Assembly: GCA_902614905.1 (NCBI GenBank)
Contig: CACMMN010000003.1
Coordinates: 1-64,000, forward strand
DNA: 64,000 nucleotides
Source: an uncultured Pelagibacteraceae bacterium
Lineage (GTDB): Bacteria > Pseudomonadota > Alphaproteobacteria > Pelagibacterales > Pelagibacteraceae
Reading direction: 5' to 3'
Position numbers and translations under genes: made by a program. Below, in pieces: positions 19,535-27,527 of this stretch; the first letter of the stretch is position 1; each line of letters begins with the position of its first letter. The notes under the pieces are model-generated. The model was not told the origin of the DNA. It saw only the letters and a list, made by a program, of their open reading frames with translations, and did no database searches.

Positions 19535-19997
19535 ACTTTACAAAATCAAAGATTCAAAAATAGACAAAAAAGGTTTGTATGCAAAAAAAGATATAGCTCC
19601 AGGAACTAGAATAATTCAATATATTGGAAAACTAATCACTAAAAAGCAAACAGAGAACAATGATAAATTTGATAATGATAAAGATATATATTTATTTAAT
19701 TTAAATAATAGATACGATTTAGACGGTGATTTTAAATGGAATACTGCTCGATTAATCAATCATTCCTGTGATCCAAATTGTGAAGTTGAAGGTAAAGGTT
19801 TAGAAATCTGGGTTACATCAATAAGATTTATAAAAAAAGGAGAAGAATTAAGTTACGATTATGGTTTTGGTTTTGACCAAGATTATAAGCAATTTCCTTG
19901 TAAATGTGGCTCTAAGAAATGCTGCGGTTATATTGTTCGTGAAGGCTCTAGATGGAGGATTAATAAAAAATTCAGGGTAAATAAAGTCAGTAAATAA
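19527..19997 (+). CDS. SET-domain protein-lysine methyltransferase with post-SET cysteines
   Basis: I chose the ATG at 19527, which overlaps the ptrB stop, over the frame start at 19512. The 156-residue protein is essentially a bare SET domain: 'IKDSKIDKKGLYAKKDIAPGTRIIQYIGKL' start, 'NHSCDPNCEVEG' SAM pocket knot, and 'KKGEELSYDYGF' catalytic tyrosine segment. A post-SET zinc motif C-x-C-x4-C follows ('PCKCGSKKC'). Such proteins methylate lysines in eukaryotes; bacterial targets are mostly unknown. It overlaps truA tail to tail by 11 bp. Confidence 0.9.
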   Translation: MSKLYKIKDSKIDKKGLYAKKDIAPGTRIIQYIGKLITKKQTENNDKFDNDKDIYLFNLNNRYDLDGDFKWNTARLINHSCDPNCEVEGKGLEIWVTSIRFIKKGEELSYDYGFGFDQDYKQFPCKCGSKKCCGYIVREGSRWRINKKFRVNKVSK

Positions 19998-20727
19998 CTT
20001 TCTCTAAGTAAAGCCCTGTGCCTGGTGCTGGGGGTGCACATAAATTTCTATTTTTAGATTTAACGACTTTTTTAAATTTATCAATTGTCCATTTTTTTTC
20101 CCCAACAAATTTAAGACATCCAACGATTGATCTCACTTGTTGTTTTAAAAAAGATCTAGATCTGATCTTTATTTCAATAATATCATTATTCTTTTTTACT
20201 ATTAAAGAGTCGATAGTTCTTACAGGGCTGGAAGCTGCACAGTTTGAGGCTCTAAAAACAGACAGGTCATGTGTTCCTTTTAAAAAATGTGATGCTTTTT
20301 TAATTAATTCATAATCTAATTTTTTTTTAACATACCATCCTCTATCCCTATCTATTGAAGGTAAACTTTCACGATTATGAATTAAATATTTATAAATTCT
20401 TTTTTTTGCCGAATATCTTGCATGAAATGTCAAAGGTCTTTTTTTAATTTTTAGAACAGTTATAAACTTTCCATTTAAAAAAAAATTTAAAGTTTTAAAA
20501 AACTTTTTAATATTATTAATTTTATTTTTAACATTAAAATGAGCTGATTGTTCAATAGCGTGGACATTTGTATCTGTTCTGCCCGATCCATATAATTTTA
20601 CTTTTTCTTTAAGAATTTTTTTTAAAACTTTTTCGACAGTGCCTTGAATGGTAATTTGTTTTTTTTGGTACTGCCATCCATAAAAATTTGTTCCTACATA
20701 TTCTATTAATATTTGGTATCTATGCAT
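19987..20727 (-). CDS. truA: tRNA pseudouridine(38-40) synthase
   Basis: Converts uridines 38-40 in tRNA anticodon arms to pseudouridine. The catalytic aspartate is Asp52 in 'GSGRTDTNVHA'. Other marks are 'YVGTNFYGWQYQ' near the N-terminus, 'FHARYSAKKRIYKYLI' and 'SFLKQQVRSIVGCL'. The 246 residues are the normal size. It overlaps fmt by 8 bp as the last gene of a def-fmt-truA run, a conserved alphaproteobacterial order. Confidence 0.96.
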   Translation of the reverse strand: MHRYQILIEYVGTNFYGWQYQKKQITIQGTVEKVLKKILKEKVKLYGSGRTDTNVHAIEQSAHFNVKNKINNIKKFFKTLNFFLNGKFITVLKIKKRPLTFHARYSAKKRIYKYLIHNRESLPSIDRDRGWYVKKKLDYELIKKASHFLKGTHDLSVFRASNCAASSPVRTIDSLIVKKNNDIIEIKIRSRSFLKQQVRSIVGCLKFVGEKKWTIDKFKKVVKSKNRNLCAPPAPGTGLYLEKVIY

Positions 20728-21646
20728 TGATTAAATTTACGCCTTTTTTTATTTTTGTGCCTAAAATGAAATCTTTGATATTTTGAATTTTTTTTCCCTC
20801 CCTTTGGATTTCTAAAATTTTTATAGAATTCTTCCCACAAGACACTTCGATATCATCGTCTATTACTGTTCCAGGTGTGGCACTATTTTTTGATACACTA
20901 GCTTTTAATATTTTATATCGAGCACCATCAAAATAAAACCATGCTCCTGGTACAGGATATAAACCATTGATTTTACCAATGATCTTTTCAGCTTGATCGT
21001 TCCAATCTATTCTTCCCTCTTCTTTTTTTATTTTATTTGCGTAAGTTGCTTTAGAATGGTCTTGTTCGGAAAATTTTTTTTTATTTTCGAAAATTCCCTC
21101 AATATCATCAACAATTTTCTTAGCAGCAAGGTTGGATAGCTTGAGTGATAAGTCCTCGGCATTGTCATCTTTATTTATTTTAATTTTATGCTGACTGTAA
21201 ACTTTACCTTGGTCTAATTTTTCATTAATTTGCATAATACTTACGCCTGTTTCGTTATCTAGATTCATAATCGAACGTTGAATTGGTGCTGCACCTCTTA
21301 ATTTGGGAAGTAAAGATGCATGAATATTTATAAATCCCTTTTTGCAAACATTTAAAATACTTTCCGGCAAAATTTGACCATAAGCTACAACTAATGCCAT
21401 GTCTGCTTCTATTTTTTCTAAAACTTTTTTTTCATCTTCTATTTTATTAAAATTTTCTGGTGTCCTAATACTTAAATTGTTTTCCTCGCAGAATATCTGT
21501 ATAGGTGATTTACTCAATTTATAACCTCTATTACTTTTACTTGGAGGTTGAGTGTAGACTAAAGGTATTTCATAACCTTTTTGAAAAATTGATTTCAAAA
21601 TTGGAACTGCAAATAAAGAAGTTCCCATAAAAACAATTTTTTTCAT
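20720..21646 (-). CDS. fmt: Methionyl-tRNA formyltransferase
   Basis: Formylates initiator Met-tRNA using 10-formyltetrahydrofolate. The 308 residues include 'KIVFMGTSLFAVPIL' at the N-terminus, the active-site 'NIHASLLPKLRGAAPIQRSI', and a C-terminal OB-like domain. It lies 6 bp after def, whose product removes the same formyl group after translation, and overlaps truA. Confidence 0.97.
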   Translation of the reverse strand: MKKIVFMGTSLFAVPILKSIFQKGYEIPLVYTQPPSKSNRGYKLSKSPIQIFCEENNLSIRTPENFNKIEDEKKVLEKIEADMALVVAYGQILPESILNVCKKGFINIHASLLPKLRGAAPIQRSIMNLDNETGVSIMQINEKLDQGKVYSQHKIKINKDDNAEDLSLKLSNLAAKKIVDDIEGIFENKKKFSEQDHSKATYANKIKKEEGRIDWNDQAEKIIGKINGLYPVPGAWFYFDGARYKILKASVSKNSATPGTVIDDDIEVSCGKNSIKILEIQREGKKIQNIKDFILGTKIKKGVNLINA

Positions 21647-21652
21647 AATTGT

Positions 21653-22177
21653 TTAAATAACCAATCTTTTTTGCTCAAGTTTTTGTTTTGATAATTTTTT
21701 TAAAATTATATCTCTCTTAAGTTTGGATAAATAATCAATAAATAATATTCCTTTTAAGTGGTCAATTTCATGTTGTATGCATGTTGCTAATAAGCCAGTT
21801 GCTTTTAAATTTTTTTTTTTACCAACATAATCTAAATATTCAATTTCACATTCACTAGGTCTTTGTACCTCAGCAAATAAATTTGGAATTGATAAACACC
21901 CCTCTTCATATTTAGACTTTTTAGCGCTTTTCTTTATAATTTTAGGATTAACAAAGAATATGGGATCCTTTTTTTTTTCTTTTGTTAATAAATCAATAAC
22001 TATTAAATTTTTTGGTATACCAATTTGGATTGCAGCAAGACCAATGCCATTAGCCGAATACATTGTCTCCAACATGTCATCCATTAAACTTTGTATTTCT
22101 TTATTGACCTCTTTTACTGGTTGGGAAACTTCTCTTAATAGTTTATTTGGTTCAATTAAAATTTTTTTTACTGCCAT
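21653..22177 (-). CDS. def: Peptide deformylase
   Basis: Metal-dependent hydrolase that removes the N-formyl group from new proteins. All three motifs are intact: 'NGIGLAAIQIG', 'EEGCLSIP' (metal-binding Cys) and 'QHEIDHLKG' (two metal-binding His and catalytic Glu). The 174 residues are the normal length. Operon with fmt and truA downstream; a large exported-protein gene lies 31 bp upstream. Confidence 0.97.
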   Translation of the reverse strand: MAVKKILIEPNKLLREVSQPVKEVNKEIQSLMDDMLETMYSANGIGLAAIQIGIPKNLIVIDLLTKEKKKDPIFFVNPKIIKKSAKKSKYEEGCLSIPNLFAEVQRPSECEIEYLDYVGKKKNLKATGLLATCIQHEIDHLKGILFIDYLSKLKRDIILKKLSKQKLEQKRLVI

Positions 22178-22208
22178 CGTTAAGTTTTAATACAAAATTG
22201 TTAAAAAC

Positions 22209-23936
22209 TTAAGCCCTTAAAGGCAAAACGTTATATAAAATTTCATTTCTTATTGGGTCAATATTCATTTGATTAAGTGCATTAATTAAGAAGTAAAGAG
22301 TTTCTGACCCCAAATCACTAATTTTATCTTGTCCAATAATCTCTATTAGTCTTAAAACTGCCATTCCAATTTCTTGATCATTAATTAAAACCTGAATATC
22401 AGTAGGAATTGTATTTTCTTTTGTTTCATATAAATTTTGGTATTCCTCTTTAATTTCAATACCGTCAGAAATCATAGCTTCTATCAATATAATATCTTTT
22501 GTAATTAAGTAATTTTTTTTACTTTTTTTAATCTTTTTTAAATAATTATTTAAGTCTTTTTCAATTTTTTTAATTGATATATTTTCTTTACCAAAATATT
22601 TAACTAACTTTGATTGGTGTAAAATCTTATTATTAAATTTGATGTCTTTATTAAGATTTTCTTCCTCTAAACTTTTTGAATAAAATTCGGTATGTTCAGA
22701 TGACAATTCTTCTAAATTAAAATTTTTTAGTATTTTTTTAAGTTCATTGTTAAAGGCGTCTGGGATATTTTCACTATTAAAACTTTCTTTTAAAAGTTTT
22801 GATAACTTAATTACTGTATTAGGTTCTTTATTTAACAATATTCCTTGATATAATAAAGCTCTGGATTGTATTTTTGAAATTCTCTCTATCTCAAGTTCTA
22901 TATTTAATAATTGATCCACTGAAAACTGAAATTTTTTATACAAGTTAAATAGGTCTAATTCATCGTAATTACCTTGATGAGTAGCTTTTTCAAGAAGTGA
23001 AATTTGTTTTTCATCTTCAATATCTATATTATTTGTATTTTCCAATAAATTGTTTGATGATAAATATCTCCAATATAACTTGGGAGTTTTGTCGTTTGGT
23101 AAGTATTTATATTCTTTATTTGTTATAAATGATAAATGTAAATTTAATAAACTTTTTTCTGAGGTGTCAGTTGAATTAGGTATGTAACCTAGTAGGTATT
23201 GAAACTTTTTTTCAAAAAAAGGGTCGCTGTAACCGAGTTCTTTTTCTAAATCATATTTAAGTGAAGCCTGTTCATTTTTTTCTAAATAAATAAGACAATA
23301 AACAGAAAACTTTTTTAAATAATTGTCTTCAAAATTAGTGTTGAGTTCTTCTAAAAATTCACATGCTTGTTTATTTTCACCGATTGAGAATAATTCATCT
23401 AAAACATATTTAGTCAATTTCTCATTAGGTTCTATATCAACGTTTTTTATTAGATACTCTTTAATTAAATCAATGTCTTTAAATCTAATTAGCCAATCTG
23501 ATTTCATATTTAAAAAGGCTTTTTCATATGTCTTTTCAGTAGGAGAGTATGAGTTTGTTAAAAGAAGTTTTGTATAAATATTTTTTGCATCTTCTGAAAG
23601 TTTCATTTTATTAATTTTTTTTGATAATTCAAAAATCTTTTTGGGATCTGTTTTATTCCACATTTCCAAATTAAAACCGTTTTCTTCAGGGTCATATAAT
23701 CCGACTATTTTTCTTTTATTTATAATTTGATCTTCTTCAATACTACTTATTAAATTTTCTTGAATAATATTATTTTCAGAAACATTATCATTATCTTCAA
23801 TATTTGAAGTTTTGGAATTATTTGTACTTTTTTTTTTATCTAGACTCCATATGTCAACTGGTTCATTTGCATAAATATGTGAAAAAAAAATAGATAATAG
23901 AAGTACTATTATATTTATAAAAAATTTATTTAACAA
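22209..23936 (-). CDS. Large exported protein of unknown function
   Basis: A 575-residue protein with an N-terminal signal peptide (hydrophobic run ending 'HIYA', then 'NEPVDIWSLD'). I recognise no named family. The mature part is mainly predicted alpha-helical with repeated 30-40-residue helix-rich units and acidic Asn/Ser-rich linkers, which suggests a TPR-like solenoid in the periplasm. It overlaps the upstream 61-residue single-span membrane protein by 11 bp and precedes def-fmt-truA. The pair could be an envelope complex (anchor plus solenoid); this is inference. Confidence 0.72.
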   Translation of the reverse strand: MLNKFFINIIVLLLSIFFSHIYANEPVDIWSLDKKKSTNNSKTSNIEDNDNVSENNIIQENLISSIEEDQIINKRKIVGLYDPEENGFNLEMWNKTDPKKIFELSKKINKMKLSEDAKNIYTKLLLTNSYSPTEKTYEKAFLNMKSDWLIRFKDIDLIKEYLIKNVDIEPNEKLTKYVLDELFSIGENKQACEFLEELNTNFEDNYLKKFSVYCLIYLEKNEQASLKYDLEKELGYSDPFFEKKFQYLLGYIPNSTDTSEKSLLNLHLSFITNKEYKYLPNDKTPKLYWRYLSSNNLLENTNNIDIEDEKQISLLEKATHQGNYDELDLFNLYKKFQFSVDQLLNIELEIERISKIQSRALLYQGILLNKEPNTVIKLSKLLKESFNSENIPDAFNNELKKILKNFNLEELSSEHTEFYSKSLEEENLNKDIKFNNKILHQSKLVKYFGKENISIKKIEKDLNNYLKKIKKSKKNYLITKDIILIEAMISDGIEIKEEYQNLYETKENTIPTDIQVLINDQEIGMAVLRLIEIIGQDKISDLGSETLYFLINALNQMNIDPIRNEILYNVLPLRA

Positions 23937-24111
23937 TTTTTAAATTTTCTCTAGGTATATCTTGTTTAATTAGTTTATTAGGTGCTGGAAAATTAATTTT
24001 TCCTACAAAAAAGATTACTAAGGAAATGGATAGCGCAACTAAAAGAATTTTAATAATCAGACTTGTGTAGTTATAAGATTTTACAAAGCTTGTTTTTTTA
24101 TAAAATTGCAT
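23926..24111 (-). CDS. Small single-span membrane protein
   Basis: A 61-residue protein with one membrane helix ('LIIKILLVALSISLVIFFVG', about residues 18-37), a basic N-terminus, and a 24-residue polar tail containing 'FPAPNKLIKQDIPRENLKIVK'. I do not recognise the family. I accept it because the frame fills the gap between the aroK promoter region and the 575-residue gene, overlaps that gene by 11 bp, and has a membrane-protein composition rather than a shadow-frame one. The tail with Pro residues would reach into the periplasm. Confidence 0.6.
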   Translation of the reverse strand: MQFYKKTSFVKSYNYTSLIIKILLVALSISLVIFFVGKINFPAPNKLIKQDIPRENLKIVK

Positions 24112-24167
24112 GTATTTTTTAATAATTTCAAATTAAGACAAATTTGTGTTTTTTCAATAATGAAAAT

Positions 24168-24692
24168 ATGGAAATTAAAAAAAATATAGTGCTATTAGGT
24201 ATGATGGGTTCAGGAAAATCTACTATAGGTAGTTTGATAGCAAAAAAATTGAATATCGCTTTAATTGATATAGATAAAAAGATCGAAAAAATGCAAAATC
24301 AGAGGATTAGTCAAATTTTTGAACAGAAGGGAGAGGCTTACTTTAGAGAACTAGAGTTTAATGTTACTGTCCAATCTTTAAAAGATAAAAATAAAATAAT
24401 TTCACTTGGGGGTGGCGCTTTTATGAATAAAGAATTGAGAAAAATTATTAAGTATAAATCTTCAACTTTTTGGCTACATTGGAATGCGGATACATTAATA
24501 AATAGAATTAAAAATAATAATAAAAGACCAGTAATTAAAGATATGAGTCACTCAGATATAAAAAAATTAATTGGTGAAAGAAATAAAATTTATAATTTTT
24601 CAGATTATAAAATAATTTGCGAAAACCTTAAAAAGGGAGAAATAGTAGATAAAATTCTACAAAAATGTAAAAAAAATGAAATTATTTGTTAA
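24168..24692 (+). CDS. aroK: Shikimate kinase
   Basis: Phosphorylates shikimate in the chorismate pathway. I chose the ATG at 24168; the longer frame from 24144 begins with TTG and adds residues not found in the family. The Walker A motif is 'GMMGSGKST' close to the N-terminus, the shikimate-binding 'DIDKKIE' and 'GEAYFRELE' follow, and 'ISLGGGAF' and 'KRPVIKD' are intact. It overlaps aroB by 17 bp, the classic aroK-aroB pair. Confidence 0.95.
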   Translation: MEIKKNIVLLGMMGSGKSTIGSLIAKKLNIALIDIDKKIEKMQNQRISQIFEQKGEAYFRELEFNVTVQSLKDKNKIISLGGGAFMNKELRKIIKYKSSTFWLHWNADTLINRIKNNNKRPVIKDMSHSDIKKLIGERNKIYNFSDYKIICENLKKGEIVDKILQKCKKNEIIC

Positions 24693-25770
24693 AACTAAAG
24701 ATAAAAAATATCCAATTTATTTTGGTGTAAATAATTGTTTTAAAATAGAAAAAATTTTGGAGCAAAATAAAATTTATCCAAAGAAGTTAATTGTTATATA
24801 TGATAGAAATATTCCTAAAAAAATTTTATCTAAGTTTAGAAATAAATTAAAAAAAAATAAAAATATTTTTTTTGGACTTCACTTTAGTGAAAAGGTAAAA
24901 AATTTTAATACTGTTAAGAAGATTTTAAATGTTTTAGGAAAAAATAATTTTAATAGGGATGATTGCCTAATATCAATTGGAGGTGGTATTGCTGGTGATA
25001 TATGCGCTTTTGCAGCAAGTATTTATAAAAGGGGGCTAAAATTTGTAAACATTCCCTCAACATTATTAAGCCAAGTGGATTCGTCAATTGGAGGGAAAAC
25101 TGGCATAAATAATTTTATTGGAAAAAATATGATTGGAACTTTTAGCCAGCCAAATGTAGTGATTATTGATATAATTTTTCTAAAATCACTTCCGAAAAGA
25201 GAAATGATTTGTGGGTACGCAGAAATTCTTAAACATTCACTGGTTAGCAACAAAAAATTTTTTATTTTTTTAAAAAATAACTTCAAAAGTATTCTAAATT
25301 TAAATCTAAATACAACTAAAAAAGCAATATTAAGTAGCTGTAAGATTAAAAAAGAGATTGTGGAAAAAGATGAGAAAGAAAATAATTTAAGAAAAACCCT
25401 AAATTATGGACACACTTTTGCTCATGCATTTGAGTCTACGTTAGGTTATAGCAAAAAGTTAAATCATGGAGAAGCTGTGCTACTTGGTATTCTAACTGCA
25501 TCAAAATTTAGTAATAATGAGAAGCTTCTACCAAAAAATGAACTTAAGATGATAGAAAATCATATTAAAGAACTAAAATATAACAATTTAAAAAATTATT
25601 TTAAAAAGAATAATATAAATAAAATCTTAAATTTCATGATTAAGGACAAAAAGAATAACAGCAAAGATATAAATTTAATTTTATTAAAAAAAATCTCTAA
25701 ACCTGTGTTAAATAATAGATATTCTCAATATAAAGTAAAAACTTTTTTAAGTTCTTTATTTGATAAATAG
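24676..25770 (+). CDS. aroB: 3-dehydroquinate synthase
   Basis: Cyclises DAHP to 3-dehydroquinate using NAD+ and a metal, step two of the chorismate pathway. The 364 residues include 'LISIGGGIAGDICAFAASIYKRG', here split by motif as GGG-x-x-GD, 'NIPSTLLSQVDSSIGGKTGIN', and the metal-binding 'LNYGHTFAHAFES' and 'LNHGEAV'. The C-terminal third is Asn/Lys-rich but complete. It overlaps the bolA gene tail to tail by 15 bp. Confidence 0.95.
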   Translation: MKLFVKTKDKKYPIYFGVNNCFKIEKILEQNKIYPKKLIVIYDRNIPKKILSKFRNKLKKNKNIFFGLHFSEKVKNFNTVKKILNVLGKNNFNRDDCLISIGGGIAGDICAFAASIYKRGLKFVNIPSTLLSQVDSSIGGKTGINNFIGKNMIGTFSQPNVVIIDIIFLKSLPKREMICGYAEILKHSLVSNKKFFIFLKNNFKSILNLNLNTTKKAILSSCKIKKEIVEKDEKENNLRKTLNYGHTFAHAFESTLGYSKKLNHGEAVLLGILTASKFSNNEKLLPKNELKMIENHIKELKYNNLKNYFKKNNINKILNFMIKDKKNNSKDINLILLKKISKPVLNNRYSQYKVKTFLSSLFDK

Positions 25771-26016
25771 TTGTACTGAATGGATATAATCTTTTAATTC
25801 TTTATCTAAGATATTAAATATATATCTATTTGCTTCAATTTTTTTTTTTGATTTTAGTTCTAAAGAACTGAGTGTAATTTTTAAATGAAATTTATTAGAG
25901 ACAAAATTTTTGTGTTTTTTATGTAAAAATGTTTTGTCCTCAACTGAAATTTTTTCACATTTAATTTTATTACAAATCTTTTTTTTGACTATTTTTATTA
26001 AATTATTTATTTCCAT
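25756..26016 (-). CDS. BolA-family protein
   Basis: The ATG at 26016 gives an 86-residue protein; the longer frame to 26163 has no homology-like content and would overlap the J-protein gene. Alignment to BolA from memory shows 'ISVEDKTFLHKKHKN' (DeS-x-x-H-x-x-H region), 'KFHLKITLSSLELKSKKKIEANRYIFNIL' and 'LKDYIHSVQLFI' (IHAL position). BolA proteins partner monothiol glutaredoxins in Fe-S cluster handling. It is divergent from the J-protein/cobS/cobT genes with a 25-bp gap, an arrangement found across alphaproteobacteria. Confidence 0.75.
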   Translation of the reverse strand: MEINNLIKIVKKKICNKIKCEKISVEDKTFLHKKHKNFVSNKFHLKITLSSLELKSKKKIEANRYIFNILDKELKDYIHSVQLFIK

Positions 26017-26041
26017 ATAAAAATTATATAATAATAGTTTA

Positions 26042-26557
26042 ATGAAAACTATTTGTGATTGGCATAATTGTAATAAAATTGGGGAGTACAAGGCACCAGT
26101 AGAGAGAGATAACAGCAAAAAATATAGGTTACTGTGTTTGGAGCATATTAAAGAATTTAACAAAAATTGGAATTACTTTGAAAACATGAATGACTCAGAA
26201 ATTTTAGAATTTATTAAAGCTGACATGACTTGGCATAAGCCAACCCAAAATTTTAGTGCACAAGACAATTTTTTTAAAATTTTATGGAACAATGCCTTAA
26301 ATGAAAATTTGGATAAAAATGGGTTTGATAAAAGTAATTATAATTCGTTAAATTTTAACTTCACTGACAAAGACTTGAAGGCTTTTGATATTTTGGGCTT
26401 AGATGTTACTAGAAATTGGGAAAATATAAGATCCAAGTTTAAAAAACTTGTTAAAAAATTTCATCCTGATATGAATGCAGGGAATAAAAAATTCGAAGAA
26501 AAACTTAAAATAATAACTTTAGCTTATACGCAACTAAAAAGGGCTTTGAAAAAATGA
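26042..26557 (+). CDS. J-domain protein linked to cobS-cobT
   Basis: A 171-residue protein with its J domain at the C-terminus ('AFDILGLDVTRNWENIRSKFKKLVKKFHPDMNAG', HPD motif intact) and an N-terminal region with 'CDWHNC' and 'LCLEHIKEFNKNWNYF', a Cys/His arrangement that could bind a metal. This N-terminal plus J layout is the one found beside cobS in many alphaproteobacteria. It probably delivers DnaK to a specific client; the CobS/CobT machinery is the obvious candidate by position. It overlaps cobS by 4 bp. Confidence 0.87.
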   Translation: MKTICDWHNCNKIGEYKAPVERDNSKKYRLLCLEHIKEFNKNWNYFENMNDSEILEFIKADMTWHKPTQNFSAQDNFFKILWNNALNENLDKNGFDKSNYNSLNFNFTDKDLKAFDILGLDVTRNWENIRSKFKKLVKKFHPDMNAGNKKFEEKLKIITLAYTQLKRALKK

Positions 26558-27522
26558 ATAATGAATTGAATATTGTACCAAGTATAAAATTATCTGTTAA
26601 ACAAACATTTGGAATTGATAGTAATTTAGAAGTTGATGCTTTTGAAAAAAAAAATGAATTTGTTCCAGAAATAGATAAGAATTATAAATTTGATAGAGAT
26701 ACTACAATTGCAATATTATCTGGTTTTTCTTTTAACAAAAGAGTTTTAGTCCAAGGTTATCATGGAACTGGAAAATCAACTCATATAGAACAAATAGCTG
26801 CTAGACTTAATTGGCCATGTGTTAGAGTAAATTTAGATAGTCACATAAGTAGAATAGATCTTATAGGTAAAGATGCAATTAAATTAAAAGATGGAAAACA
26901 AATAACAGAATTCCAAGAAGGTATTTTGCCTTGGTCAATTCAAAACCCTGTTGCTTTAGTTTTTGATGAATATGACGCTGGTAGACCAGATGTTATGTTT
27001 GTTATTCAAAGAATTTTGGAAGCGGAAGGAAACTTTACTTTGCTTGATAAAAATAAAGTTATTAAGCAAAATAAATATTTTAGACTTTTTGCTACCTCTA
27101 ATACTGTTGGATTGGGAGATACCTCAGGTCTTTACCATGGCACCCAACAAATAAACCAGGGTCAAATGGATAGATGGAACATTGTCACTACTTTAAATTA
27201 TTTAAGTCTAGAAAAAGAAATGGAGATTATTTTAGCAAAAAACAAGTCTTATAATAATGCTGAGGGTAAAGAAAAAATTTCAAATATGATTAAGGTAGCC
27301 ACTTTAACTAGAAAAGGTTTTATAGCTGGAGATATTTCAACTGTTATGAGTCCAAGAACAGTAATACATTGGGCAGACAATACTGAAATATTTAAAAATT
27401 TAGGGTATGCATTTAGAGTAACGTTTTTAAATAAATGTGACGATTCTGAAAAAAGTATAATTTCTGAATATTATCAAAGATGTTTTGGAGAAGATCTACA
27501 AGAATCGCTCATTAATTCCTAA
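26554..27522 (+). CDS. cobS: CobS-like AAA+ ATPase (MoxR type)
   Basis: A 322-residue ATPase of the size of cobaltochelatase subunit CobS. Walker A is '[18 protein letters not shown]', Walker B is '[16 protein letters not shown]', and sensor 1 is '[11 protein letters not shown]'. The N-terminal '[22 protein letters not shown]' is also CobS-like. In B12 makers CobS and CobT energise CobN to insert cobalt; no cobN or other cob gene is in this window, so the role here may differ. Operon with the J protein and cobT. Confidence 0.88.
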   Translation: MNNELNIVPSIKLSVKQTFGIDSNLEVDAFEKKNEFVPEIDKNYKFDRDTTIAILSGFSFNKRVLVQGYHGTGKSTHIEQIAARLNWPCVRVNLDSHISRIDLIGKDAIKLKDGKQITEFQEGILPWSIQNPVALVFDEYDAGRPDVMFVIQRILEAEGNFTLLDKNKVIKQNKYFRLFATSNTVGLGDTSGLYHGTQQINQGQMDRWNIVTTLNYLSLEKEMEIILAKNKSYNNAEGKEKISNMIKVATLTRKGFIAGDISTVMSPRTVIHWADNTEIFKNLGYAFRVTFLNKCDDSEKSIISEYYQRCFGEDLQESLINS

Positions 27523-27527
27523 ATCTC

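Noticed and set aside
24144-24167. Upstream TTG start extending aroK by 8 residues
   Set aside because: The added residues do not fit shikimate kinases, where the Walker A motif sits close to the N-terminus; the ATG at 24168 gives the normal form.
26017-26163. N-terminal extension of the BolA-like frame
   Set aside because: It would overlap the J-protein gene by over 100 bp and adds 49 residues not seen in BolA proteins; the ATG at 26016 gives the family length.
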